Below are positions 15,052-22,673 of a stretch of DNA of 26,091 nucleotides, one piece after another (position 1 is the first letter of the stretch; the number at the start of each line of letters is the position of its first letter). The notes under the pieces were generated by a model. That model made no database searches. It was not told where the DNA came from and saw nothing but the letters and a program-made list of their open reading frames with translations. Origin of the DNA: JBBIRM01 sp037441765 (GTDB taxonomy: Bacteria > Desulfobacterota > BSN033 > UBA1163); NCBI GenBank assembly GCA_037441765.1, contig JBBIRM010000026.1, forward strand, positions 1 through 26,091. Reading direction: 5' to 3'. The position numbers and the translations under genes are program-made.

Positions 15052-16725
15052 ATGGCATTAGAAGGAACCAATCCTTTCCCAAAAGAATTTGTTGATCTTT
15101 ATACCCGAAAAAGATGGTGGTGGGGACTATCTTTTGGTGAGATGTTGGATCGGACCTGCGACCTATATCCTCGTAAAGAGGCCCTTGTCGCAGGGGAGGT
15201 CCGATTAACCTACCAGCAACTCCGGGAATGGACGGATCGGTCAGCCATTGCCTTTCTTGAGTTGGGCATTAAGGCACTCGATCGAGTCCTTCTTCAGGTT
15301 CCCAACTGGGCAGAGTTTGTCTATGCCTATTATGGTCTTCATAAAATTGGTGCAATTCCTGTCATGTGCATCCCTCGATTTTCTCAGAGGGAGATAGAAC
15401 ATTTTTGCGAACTGACTGAGGCAAAGGCCTGGGTTGTTCCTCTGCAGTTTGAAAAGATAGATTACCGGCCCATGATTTCTGCCATTAGGTCACGTCCTTA
15501 TCCCTTAAAACATATTCTGGTAATTGAATCATTTGGGGAGAAGGAGGGGCAGTTGCCTGAAGGGACCATTTCATTTAATAAAATTTTGAAAGAGGTTGAT
15601 CTAAACAAATATCCGAAAGATTATCTCGAATCCTTTAGACCTGATCCTAACGAAATCTGTCATCTGATGCCAACAGGAGGGACGACCGGACTTCCAAAGT
15701 TAGTTCCAAGGACACACAATGATTTTCTTTGCAATGTTGAATACCGTGCCAAGGCATGGGAGAGAAGTCCCCACGATATTACCTTAATCGCCACTCCTAT
15801 TACTCATAATATGGCCATCGAGGTCTCTTTGAATCCATCTTTTCTTACAGGGGGAAAAGTTGTGATGATCCCATCCACCCATCCCAAAGATATCCTGGAG
15901 GCGATTGAGAAGGAGAGGGTTACCACAACGATTCTTGCAGTGGCCCAGGTACAACAGATCGTTGATCTCCCTGATCTTGATAAATATGATCTATCCTCAC
16001 TCCAGGTGATTGGAACAGGAGGCTCTTATATGCCTCCCGAGGTAATTCGAAAAGTCTATGAGAGGCTGAAATGCAAATTCTATAATGTGTATGGAAGTTC
16101 TGAGGGGCCATGCTCTCAGACACGATATGAAGATCCAGAGGAGGTTGTCCTTCATACCGTTGGATGGCCAATTTGCCCTTACGATGAATTTAAAGTGATC
16201 GATCCTAATGGGAATGCCCTTCCTCCTGAGATGGAGGGGGAGTTGGTCGCCAGAGGCCCATGTATCTTTCGAGGTTACTATAAATCTGAGGAGGAAAATA
16301 AGGAGGCCTTTACATCTGATGGATTCTATCGCACAGGGGATATTGCCAGATTTGATCGGGAAGGGCACTTGATCATCACACGCAGGAAAAAAGAGATCAT
16401 CCTGAGAGGAGGAGAGAGCATCAGAGCAAAGTAAGTCTAAGGTTTGATAAGTGGCCATCCAAAGGTAGAACAGGTTGCTGCGGTGGCCATGCCTGATCCT
16501 GTCCTTGGAGAAAAGGTCTGCGCCTTTATTAAACCGAAAATGGGAATGAAGATTTCGTTTGAAGAGGTAATAGCATTTCTTAAAGAAAAAAAGACCTCCG
16601 TTCTTTACTACCCAGAACGTATTGAGGTGGTTGAGGAGATGCCTTTAACCCGGGTCGGCAAAGTCGACAAAAGCCGATTGAGAGAGGAGATTAAGGAAAA
16701 ACTCAAAAGAGAGGGGAAGATCTGA
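15052..16725 (+). pseudogene. Acid-CoA ligase (EntE/DhbE-like adenylate-forming), interrupted by two in-frame TAA codons
   Basis: An adenylate-forming enzyme of about 557 codons should activate an aromatic or alicyclic acid to its CoA thioester. The N-terminal domain (to 16434) is intact. It has the P-loop-like TGGTTGLPKLVPRTHND, the ATPITHN substrate-site block (His-Asn as in EntE/DhbE), YGSSEGP, YRTGDIARFD and TRRKKEIILRGGESIRAK. The same frame then reads AAG TAA GTC TAA GGT and continues without damage to the C-terminal lobe (ISGHPKVEQVAAVAMPD, LTRVGKVDKSRLRE with the A10 Lys), ending at 16725. Family relatives read A-x-E-[IV]-E-x-L here, so each TAA stands for a Glu codon. The ATG lacks a clear ribosome-binding site. 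Whether it is decayed, mis-sequenced or read through is open. Confidence 0.85.
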
Positions 16726-16859
16726 TCTATTTATTATCCATCCATTAAAAGAGTAAAGAAAGAAGTGAGAAAGGAGGTGGTTATTTTTAAAAGCGTTAAG
16801 AGGGGGAAGTTTGATAAAAACTATGGAATCAGAATACGATGAGAAGGAGGTAAGAGATT

Positions 16860-17927
16860 ATGAGACATAAAATTGCTTTTATAGGGTTGGTCTTAATCGT
16901 TATGTTAGGTCCTTCAATTGTTTGGGGAGCAGTGGAATTAAAATTTGCTAACTATTTTCCAGTTCCTGCAAGACAGTCAAAAATCTGTGAGGAATTTATT
17001 AAGGACCTCGAAGCCCGGTCAGGAGGGGAACTCAAGATCCGTTTTTTTACTGCGGGGACTCTTCTTACCGCTCCAAAGATCTATGATGGGGTGGTGGAGG
17101 GGATTGCGGATATTGGCTTTTCAAATATTGGTTATACATTCGGTCGCTTTCGGATGACAGAGGCCCTTGACCTCCCGGTCGGATTCCCCAATGCTTGGGT
17201 AGCAAACCATGTAGCCAATGATTTCTACAGGCAGTTCAAGCCAAAGGAATGGGATAAGGTCCACATGCTCGCCATGCATACCAGTCCTGTCAATGTTGTC
17301 CTCTCTGCAACCAAACCTGTCTATAAAATGGAAGACCTTAAGGGAATGACCCTAAGGGGGCTTGGTTTTATTGCGGAGGTGGTGAGCGCCCTTGGCGGTA
17401 CACCCCGATCCATCCCGATGCCAGAATCCTATGAGGCACTTCAGAAGAAGGTCATCGATGGGTTGATGATTCCAATGGAGACACTTCGAGCATTCAGATT
17501 AGCGGAGGTAACCAAATATGCAACCGAGTGCTGGCCAATTGGTCAGGTTTACACCTTCTATCTGGTGATGAACAAGAATACCTGGAACAAATTGCCTCCC
17601 CATCTGCAAAAAATCTTCAACGAGTATCCTTTTGAGGAGAAACTGGCCACAATGTGGAATGAGATCGATATAGATGGGAAGCAGTATGGAAAGGAGAAGG
17701 GTTTGCAGTTTATAGAACTGCCAGGACCAGAGATCACTAAATGGAAGAAAGCGGTTGAGCCTGTCTTAGATACCTATGTAAAAAAGATGGTTGCTTCAGG
17801 ATATAATGAAAAGGAGACCAGGGAGTTGATCAATTTTATAAAGTTTCGCATCGAGCACTGGACCAAGAAGCAGAAGGAGATGGGAATAAAATCTTCTACC
17901 GGACCTCCGGAGGTTCGGCTGAAGTAA
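16860..17927 (+). CDS. dctP: TRAP transporter periplasmic solute-binding protein (DctP type)
   Basis: This 355-residue protein is the extracytoplasmic receptor of a TRAP transporter and captures an organic acid in the periplasm. Residues 1-24 form a Sec signal peptide (basic MRHK, hydrophobic core, cleavage near VWGA). The mature part starts VELKFANYFP and has the family blocks GVVEGIADIGF, the ligand-Arg segment LKGMTLRGLGFIAEVVSALGG, PESYEALQKKVIDG and a long C-terminal helix. AAGGAGG precedes the ATG. A strong hairpin lies immediately downstream, before dctQ. Its position after an acid-CoA ligase gene suggests uptake of an aromatic or alicyclic carboxylate, but binding specificity cannot be read off the sequence. 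Confidence 0.93.
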   Translation: MRHKIAFIGLVLIVMLGPSIVWGAVELKFANYFPVPARQSKICEEFIKDLEARSGGELKIRFFTAGTLLTAPKIYDGVVEGIADIGFSNIGYTFGRFRMTEALDLPVGFPNAWVANHVANDFYRQFKPKEWDKVHMLAMHTSPVNVVLSATKPVYKMEDLKGMTLRGLGFIAEVVSALGGTPRSIPMPESYEALQKKVIDGLMIPMETLRAFRLAEVTKYATECWPIGQVYTFYLVMNKNTWNKLPPHLQKIFNEYPFEEKLATMWNEIDIDGKQYGKEKGLQFIELPGPEITKWKKAVEPVLDTYVKKMVASGYNEKETRELINFIKFRIEHWTKKQKEMGIKSSTGPPEVRLK

Positions 17928-17942
17928 TTGGAGTGATCCTCG

Positions 17943-17981
17943 GCATTCCTCCTCCCTGATTCATGATGGGAGGAGGAATGC
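17943..17981 (+). other. Strong intra-operon stem-loop between dctP and dctQ
   Basis: The 14-base perfect arms GCATTCCTCCTCCC (17943-17956) and GGGAGGAGGAATGC (17968-17981) enclose an 11-base loop, with weaker pairing outside. No T-run follows, so it is not a standard terminator. It probably stabilises the upstream dctP message or reduces read-through into dctQM, as seen after other binding-protein genes. Confidence 0.75.
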
Positions 17982-18007
17982 GGAGCAGATAGGAAATAAA
18001 GGTAATC

Positions 18008-18517
18008 ATGGAGAAATGGTTAAACAAAATGGATCAGCATATCAGGTCATTCAGTCATTCCATTGAGTGGATCGGGATGATTGGTATCTTATTGATGTTT
18101 CTTGTGAACTTTGTTGATGTCGTGGGCGCAAAACTCTTTTTAAAACCACTTCCAGGTGCTACAGAAATCATTGGCTTTTCTCAAATTCTGGCCATTGCTC
18201 CTGCTATTGCTTTTACCCTCATCCTCGGAAGACATATCCGGGTAGAATTTATACTCGATCGATTTCCCAAACGGATTCGAGCAGCCATCACCAGCATAAG
18301 TTCCTTTTTATCTCTGATTCTCTTTGTTCTTATCCTCTGGCAGAGTTATCTTTACGGAATCTCCCTTCGAAAGGCAGGAGAGATTGGGTCAACCTCTCAT
18401 ATCCCTTTTTACCCCTTTGCCTATCTCATCGCATTCTGCTGTCTGCCCGTCTGTCTGGTCTTCTTGATGGAAGTTCTCAAATCATTAAAAGAGGTTTTTG
18501 AGAATGGATCCAGTTAA
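18008..18517 (+). CDS. dctQ: TRAP transporter small permease subunit (DctQ type)
   Basis: This 169-residue inner-membrane protein has four predicted hydrophobic segments (roughly 20-42, 55-75, 92-115 and 130-155), the DctQ layout. The first segment contains FVNFVDVVGAKLFLKPLPGATEI, the usual D-V/I-x-x-R/K-x-x-F...P-G-A/S region. It supports the large DctM channel subunit. It starts 26 bases after the dctP-distal hairpin arm with AAAGG before the ATG, and its 3' end overlaps the dctM start by 14 bases. Confidence 0.9.
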   Translation: MEKWLNKMDQHIRSFSHSIEWIGMIGILLMFLVNFVDVVGAKLFLKPLPGATEIIGFSQILAIAPAIAFTLILGRHIRVEFILDRFPKRIRAAITSISSFLSLILFVLILWQSYLYGISLRKAGEIGSTSHIPFYPFAYLIAFCCLPVCLVFLMEVLKSLKEVFENGSS

Positions 18518-19805
18518 TGTAGGGATCATCGGAATCGTCCTTCTTGTCTTTCTATTTCTCATAAAGATGCCTGTTGCCTTCTCAATGGCCTTTGTGGGAT
18601 TCCTTGGATTTTCCTACCTCAGTTCTTTTCATGCAGGCCTTAAGCTTCTGGCCCGTGACTTTTTTGAGCAGTTCTCCAATTTCCCTTTAAGTGCCATCCC
18701 GATGTTTATCCTTATGGGCTCTTTTGCCTTTGCATCAGGTATTGGTAAGAGGCTTTATGATGCAGCATATACTATATTGGGGGGATTACGAGGAGGACTC
18801 TCGATGGCTACGGTTGTTGCCTGTGGTTTTTTTGCAGCCATCTGTGGATCAACTGCTGCAACAGCAACAACTATTGGAAAGATGGCCCTTCCAGAGATGA
18901 AGAGGTATAATTATGATGAAACCTTTGCCACGGGATGTATTGCCAGCGCAGGAACACTCGGCATCCTGATCCCCCCAAGCACCATATTCCTTGTTTACGG
19001 GATCCTCACAGAACAGTCCATTGGTAAACTTTTTGTAGCAGGGATTATTCCGGGAATCATCCTCACATTTCTCTTCATCCTTACGGTCTCACTTCTTTGC
19101 TGGCGTAATCCAAACTGTGCTCCAGCCGGGGCTTCTACCAATTTCAAAGCAAAAGGGAAAGCCCTGATAGGAATCTTTGAGGCTCTGCTTCTATTTGGCC
19201 TGGTCATTGGAGGGTTGTTCTTTGGCTGGTTTACTCCTACCCAAGCAGGGGGGATTGGTGCAGCAGGAGCCCTGGCAATTGGCCTGGTGAGAAGGGAGCT
19301 TAATTGGAAGATTTTCATTGAATCTACTAGAGATGGATTACGAACCTCCTGTATGGTCCTCTGTGTCATTGCGGGGGCGACTGTTTTTGGTCATTTCATG
19401 GCAGTCTCTACCATCCCCTTTATCCTCGCAGACTGGGTAGGAGGGCTTCCCCTTCCTCCCATGGCAATCATGGGACTCATTGTATTGATCTATCTTATCG
19501 GTGGTTGTTTCATGGATGCAATGGCCTTGGTAGTGCTTACCGTTCCAGTCATCTATCCTGTAATTATTCGTCTTGGATTTGATCCGATCTGGTTTGGTGT
19601 TATCATTGTTCTGGTCAGTGAGATGGGAGTGATTACTCCACCCGTTGGTGTCAATGTTTATGTGATTAAGGGAATTGCCCCGGAAATCCCACTTGAGAAG
19701 ATCTTTAAAGGGATATTCCCATTTTTGGTTGCCATCATCATTAATACGGGTATATTGATGGCCTTTCCTAAACTTGCACTTATATTGCCAGGGTTAACCA
19801 AGTAG
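18504..19805 (+). CDS. dctM: TRAP transporter large permease subunit (DctM type)
   Basis: This 433-residue, strongly hydrophobic protein (about 11-12 membrane segments) forms the sodium-driven translocation channel with DctQ. Characteristic blocks are MPVAFSMAFVGFLG, FPLSAIPMFILMGSFAFASGIGKRLYDAA, ACGFFAAICGSTAATATTIGKMALPEM, GTLGILIPPSTIFLVYG, FGWFTPTQAGGIGAAGAL and EMGVITPPVGVNVYVIKGIAP. ATG 18504 is chosen over TTG 18498 because AAAAGAGG stands about ten bases upstream of the ATG and family members begin close to the first helix. The SDR gene follows after 11 bases, so transporter and enzymes are co-transcribed. Confidence 0.94.
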   Translation: MDPVNVGIIGIVLLVFLFLIKMPVAFSMAFVGFLGFSYLSSFHAGLKLLARDFFEQFSNFPLSAIPMFILMGSFAFASGIGKRLYDAAYTILGGLRGGLSMATVVACGFFAAICGSTAATATTIGKMALPEMKRYNYDETFATGCIASAGTLGILIPPSTIFLVYGILTEQSIGKLFVAGIIPGIILTFLFILTVSLLCWRNPNCAPAGASTNFKAKGKALIGIFEALLLFGLVIGGLFFGWFTPTQAGGIGAAGALAIGLVRRELNWKIFIESTRDGLRTSCMVLCVIAGATVFGHFMAVSTIPFILADWVGGLPLPPMAIMGLIVLIYLIGGCFMDAMALVVLTVPVIYPVIIRLGFDPIWFGVIIVLVSEMGVITPPVGVNVYVIKGIAPEIPLEKIFKGIFPFLVAIIINTGILMAFPKLALILPGLTK

Positions 19806-19816
19806 AGGTGATTGGA

Positions 19817-20557
19817 ATGAGGCTCAGGGATAAAAAAGCGATTGTAACCGGGGCAGGACAGGGCATTGGCCGAAGCATTGCGTTGAAGATGGCACAGGAG
19901 GGGGCAGATGTTGTGCTCTTTGAGAGAAATCCTGAAACCGGGGACCAGGTTCGAAAAGAAATCGAAGCCTTAGGAAAGAGTGTTTTAAATTTTACTTTAG
20001 ATGTAGCAGACAGAAAACAGGTTTATTCAAGCGTAGAACAGGTTATGAACAAATGGGGGAGGATAGATATTCTGGTCAACAATGCAGGTTTTGACCGTCC
20101 TGCAAAACTTCTCGATGTCAGGGAGGAGGATTGGGAAGCGGTTTTAGGGGTCCATCTGAAGGGAACGCTTAACTGCATCCAGGCAGTAGCCCCATATATG
20201 ATTCAAAACAGTTACGGAAAGATAATCAATATCTCATCTGTTTGGGGGAAGGTAGGGGCGATCTCTGAAATCAGTTATAGCTCCGCAAAGGCAGGAATCA
20301 TTGGCCTTACAAAAAGCGTGGCAAGAGAACTTGGGCGTTATCAAATCAATGTCAATGTCATTTTACCAGGATTGATATTGACCCCCACCATTTCTAAGAT
20401 GCCTGAGAAATATCAAAAGATCATCCTCGAAAACACCCCTTTAAGAAGAATAGGGCAGCCTGAGGAGGTGGCAAATGTAGTTGCCTTCTTAGGCTCTGAT
20501 GAAGCAAGTTTTGTCACTGGTGCTGTGATCGAAGTCTCAGGGGGTTGGAATATGTGA
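19817..20557 (+). CDS. Short-chain dehydrogenase/reductase (second)
   Basis: This 246-residue classical SDR has the nucleotide motif TGAGQGIG, the NNAG strand, catalytic Ser in INISSVWG and YSSAKAG with Tyr/Lys. Glu in VVLFERNPE after the second strand suggests NAD(H) preference. It differs clearly from the SDR at 10573, so it is not a recent duplicate. ATG 19817 follows AGAGGTG; an in-frame GTG at 19808 lies within that site. It is 11 bases from dctM and 44 bases before the next dehydrogenase, in one likely operon. It could oxidise a hydroxyacyl-CoA or alicyclic alcohol derived from the transported acid; the substrate is unknown. Confidence 0.88.
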   Translation: MRLRDKKAIVTGAGQGIGRSIALKMAQEGADVVLFERNPETGDQVRKEIEALGKSVLNFTLDVADRKQVYSSVEQVMNKWGRIDILVNNAGFDRPAKLLDVREEDWEAVLGVHLKGTLNCIQAVAPYMIQNSYGKIINISSVWGKVGAISEISYSSAKAGIIGLTKSVARELGRYQINVNVILPGLILTPTISKMPEKYQKIILENTPLRRIGQPEEVANVVAFLGSDEASFVTGAVIEVSGGWNM

Positions 20558-20601
20558 CCCTCCTGAAAGGAATTCAAAATATGAATGGGGGATTTAAAAC
20601 T

Positions 20602-21750
20602 ATGGAGGATATTGAAAAGGTAAGAGAAGGCTGGAGGGAGAAGGCCCGAGAAGTCGCAAAGAAGATTGTAGCTCCTCGTGCGGCTGAGATTGATGAAAAA
20701 GGAGAATTTGCTTGGGATATTGCCGATCACTTTGCCCAGCAGGGCTTTATGAGTCTCCTAATCCCAAAGGAGTACGGAGGGCAGGATGGTGACATCACCT
20801 CCTTCTGTATCATTGTCGAAGAGATTGCTAAGGTTTGTGCCTCCTCAGCACTTCTTGTCATTGTTCAAGCGGTAGGGACGATGCCAGTGGTTTTAGGCGG
20901 GTCCCCTTCTTTAAAAGAGGATATTTTGAAAAGGATTGTCAAGGAGAAGGCCCTGATCTGTTTCTGCCTAACCGAACCCGAAACAGGCTCCGATGCAGCA
21001 TCCATTAGAACCCGGGCTGTTTTAGAAGGGGATAATTATCTACTTAATGGGAGAAAGTGTTTTATTACCAATGGGGGTGTGGCCCACTTTTATACAGTCT
21101 TTGCTACAACCCAATTTCATAGGAAGATGGAAGGAATCACAGGGTTCGTGATTGAAAAAGGGACACCAGGACTCTCTGTAGGAAAGGTAGAGGAAAAGAT
21201 GGGCATCCGAGGTTCGAACACTACAGAAGTCATTTTAGAAAATGTCCGAGTACCTGTGGCTCAAAGAATCGGTGATGAGGGGGTGGGTTGGTGGCTGATG
21301 ATGAGAACGTTAAACCGCTCCAGACCAGCCATTGCTGCTCAGGCAGTAGGATTGGCCCAGGGGGCTCTAGACTATGTCATTGAGTTTGGAAGGCAAAGGG
21401 ACTGGTTAAACAAAAAGGATGAGACCCTGGTCATCCAATCGAAGTTAGCAGATATGGCAATTGAGATTGAGGCAGCAAGGGCCCTGGTCTATAAGTCTGC
21501 AGGGATGCTGGATGAGAAGGTTAAGGGCATTCCTGTCCAGATGTTTTCTGCAATGGCAAAATATTTTGCTTCGGATGTGGCGATGCAGGTAACCATCGAT
21601 GCAGTGCAATTACTGCAATGGTATGGCCTCACAAGGAATCATCCCTTAGAACGGATGATGAGGGATGCAAAGGTCATTCAGATCTTCGAAGGGACAAACC
21701 AGATTCAGAGAAGGGTTGTTGCTCACACCCTTCTCAAAGGAAAAAATTAA
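20602..21750 (+). CDS. Divergent acyl-CoA dehydrogenase (third of three)
   Basis: This 382-residue acyl-CoA dehydrogenase has clear core motifs: IPKEYGGQDGD, CLTEPETGSDAAS, NGRKCFITNGG, KMGIRGSNTTEVI and RMMRDAKVIQIFEGTNQIQ with catalytic Glu363. Two normally well-kept sites are altered. The R-x-Q-F-G-K-P-I-x-x-F-Q block reads RQRDWLNKKDETLVIQ, and the flavin-side Q-x-x-G-G-Y-G block reads QLLQWYG. It resembles the dehydrogenase at 9299 most. ATG 20602 fits family length and has GGGGGA nine bases upstream; ATG 20581 is an alternative. It follows the SDR and is followed by a MoaD-like gene after 22 bases. It may take an unusual cyclic substrate or be catalytically specialised. Confidence 0.88.
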   Translation: MEDIEKVREGWREKAREVAKKIVAPRAAEIDEKGEFAWDIADHFAQQGFMSLLIPKEYGGQDGDITSFCIIVEEIAKVCASSALLVIVQAVGTMPVVLGGSPSLKEDILKRIVKEKALICFCLTEPETGSDAASIRTRAVLEGDNYLLNGRKCFITNGGVAHFYTVFATTQFHRKMEGITGFVIEKGTPGLSVGKVEEKMGIRGSNTTEVILENVRVPVAQRIGDEGVGWWLMMRTLNRSRPAIAAQAVGLAQGALDYVIEFGRQRDWLNKKDETLVIQSKLADMAIEIEAARALVYKSAGMLDEKVKGIPVQMFSAMAKYFASDVAMQVTIDAVQLLQWYGLTRNHPLERMMRDAKVIQIFEGTNQIQRRVVAHTLLKGKN

Positions 21751-21772
21751 TTGAGTCTAAAGGAAATGAAAT

Positions 21773-22045
21773 ATGGCTGTAAAAATACATCTCCACACCA
21801 CCCACAGGCAGTATACCAATGGTTTAGAAGTGGTTGAAGTAGAAGGTGAGACGGTGGGTCAATGTCTGAACAATCTCGTAAAGAAGTTTCCTGAGATGGA
21901 GAAGGCCTTATTTGAAAAGAAGAATAAACTCAGAAATGTCGTAGAGGTTTATGTGGATCACAACCCTGCTTTCCCAAACGAACTCGCCAAGCCTGTTAAG
22001 GATGGGGATGAGATTCACCTACTTGTACTTCTCGCAGGAGGATAA
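21773..22045 (+). CDS. MoaD/ThiS-family ubiquitin-like sulfur carrier protein
   Basis: This 90-residue beta-grasp protein ends in LLVLLAGG, the C-terminal Gly-Gly that is adenylated and thiocarboxylated in pterin dithiolene or thiazole synthesis. It starts VKIHLHTTHRQYTNGLEVVEV and contains ETVGQCLNNLVKKFPEM, typical of MoaD relatives linked to aldehyde ferredoxin oxidoreductases. It closes the TRAP-SDR-dehydrogenase operon (22 bases after the dehydrogenase, AAAGGAA before the ATG) and converges on the ferredoxin-AOR genes. A dedicated role in tungsten-pterin supply for that AOR is likely but inferred. Confidence 0.88.
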   Translation: MAVKIHLHTTHRQYTNGLEVVEVEGETVGQCLNNLVKKFPEMEKALFEKKNKLRNVVEVYVDHNPAFPNELAKPVKDGDEIHLLVLLAGG

Positions 22046-22063
22046 GGAAGATAAGGAAGATTA

Positions 22064-22078
22064 GGGGCGATAAGCCCC
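22064..22078. terminator. Short GC hairpin between convergent genes
   Basis: GGGGC-gataa-GCCCC sits in the 45-base gap between the MoaD-like gene and the convergent ferredoxin gene. It is followed by CTCCCCTCTTTATT rather than a clean T-run, so termination is only possible. Confidence 0.35.
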
Positions 22079-22090
22079 CTCCCCTCTTTA

Positions 22091-22600
22091 TTAACGCAAT
22101 TCTGCCTCTAAGGCGATCGCCTCTTTCCGAGCAGCGGAGATTTTCTCGGCTGCAGATCTTTTCTTCAGAGTGCTAACCCGGTCCGCATCCACATAGTCCA
22201 CTGCTTTGACCTCGCAGAAGCGGACACATTGCGGGTCTCCGTCGCAGAGATCGCATTTAAATACCTTTCGATCTATTACATTAAAATTCATTGCACCAAA
22301 TGGGCAGACCGAAATGCAGGAGCGACAACCGATACATTTACTCTGATCCACGACCACCCGGTTCAACCTCTCATCCCGGTAGATCGCTTTTACAGGACAA
22401 ATAATCTTACAGGGGGCATCCTGGCACTGTTGACAAGAGATAGGGATATAGAGCCCCTCTGCCTCCCATTTCATGATCTTGATCCTACTCCTGGTTGCAT
22501 TAGAGACCCCATCGTGGAAAACCGAACAGACAATTTCACAGAGTCTGCATCCTGTACATTTCTCATGGTCAATCATAAGAACTTTACCCGTAGGCTCCAT
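22091..22600 (-). CDS. Four-cluster [4Fe-4S] ferredoxin-like electron-transfer subunit (AOR-associated)
   Basis: This 169-residue protein has sixteen cysteines in four groups: CTGCRLCEIVC, CQQCQDAPCKIIC, CIGCRSCISVC and CDLCDGDPQCVRFC. It should therefore bind four [4Fe-4S] clusters. This is the layout of AorA-, BamC- and DmsB/HycB-like subunits that wire a catalytic subunit to its partner. No signal peptide is present, so it is cytoplasmic. It lies 73 bases after the AOR gene on the same strand, with AAAGGAGAG before its ATG; the gap holds a small ACCCTC/GAGGGT hairpin. It is a clear paralogue of the protein encoded at 25446, differing mainly at the second and last cluster loops and in the C-terminal helix. 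Confidence 0.9.
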   Translation of the reverse strand: MEPTGKVLMIDHEKCTGCRLCEIVCSVFHDGVSNATRSRIKIMKWEAEGLYIPISCQQCQDAPCKIICPVKAIYRDERLNRVVVDQSKCIGCRSCISVCPFGAMNFNVIDRKVFKCDLCDGDPQCVRFCEVKAVDYVDADRVSTLKKRSAAEKISAARKEAIALEAELR

Positions 22601-22673
22601 TGAATTTCTCTCCTTTCACTACCCTCCACCCATCCCTACCCTCAAGAGAGGAGGGTGAGGGTGAAGTTGTTAT

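Noticed and set aside
16432..16440. Reassignment of TAA to a sense codon
   Set aside because: Many intact genes in the window (apgM, bamQ, bamA, bamR, dctP, dctQ and others) end in TAA at the expected family length, so TAA is an ordinary stop in this genome.
15997..16458. Long antisense frame over the ligase
   Set aside because: It lies wholly within the ligase coding frame on the other strand, lacks recognisable motifs and has no start signal. It is a shadow of biased codon use, as are similar frames at 7756-8342 and 23612-23986.
16444..16725. Independent gene for the ligase C-terminal lobe starting at TTG 16444
   Set aside because: No ribosome-binding site at proper distance is present, and the frame is the exact continuation of the ligase. 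It is treated as part of one interrupted gene.
16823..16870. 15-codon leader peptide (MESEYDEKEVRDYET) overlapping the dctP start
   Set aside because: It has no well-placed ribosome-binding site, and its length is compatible with chance. The good site AAGGAGG inside it serves dctP.
9299..21750. Dehydrogenases at 9299 and 20602 as cyclohex-1-ene-1-carbonyl-CoA 1,4-dehydrogenase
   Set aside because: That enzyme type uses an Asp near residue 91 and lacks the usual C-terminal Glu. Both proteins here keep the Glu (EGA, EGT) and show no Asp in the 85-95 region.
22638..22656. ACCCTC/GAGGGT hairpin between AOR and ferredoxin as a terminator
   Set aside because: It has no T-run on the minus strand, is only six base pairs long and resembles the GGGTGAGGGTG repeat at about 5440. 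It is more likely repeat debris.
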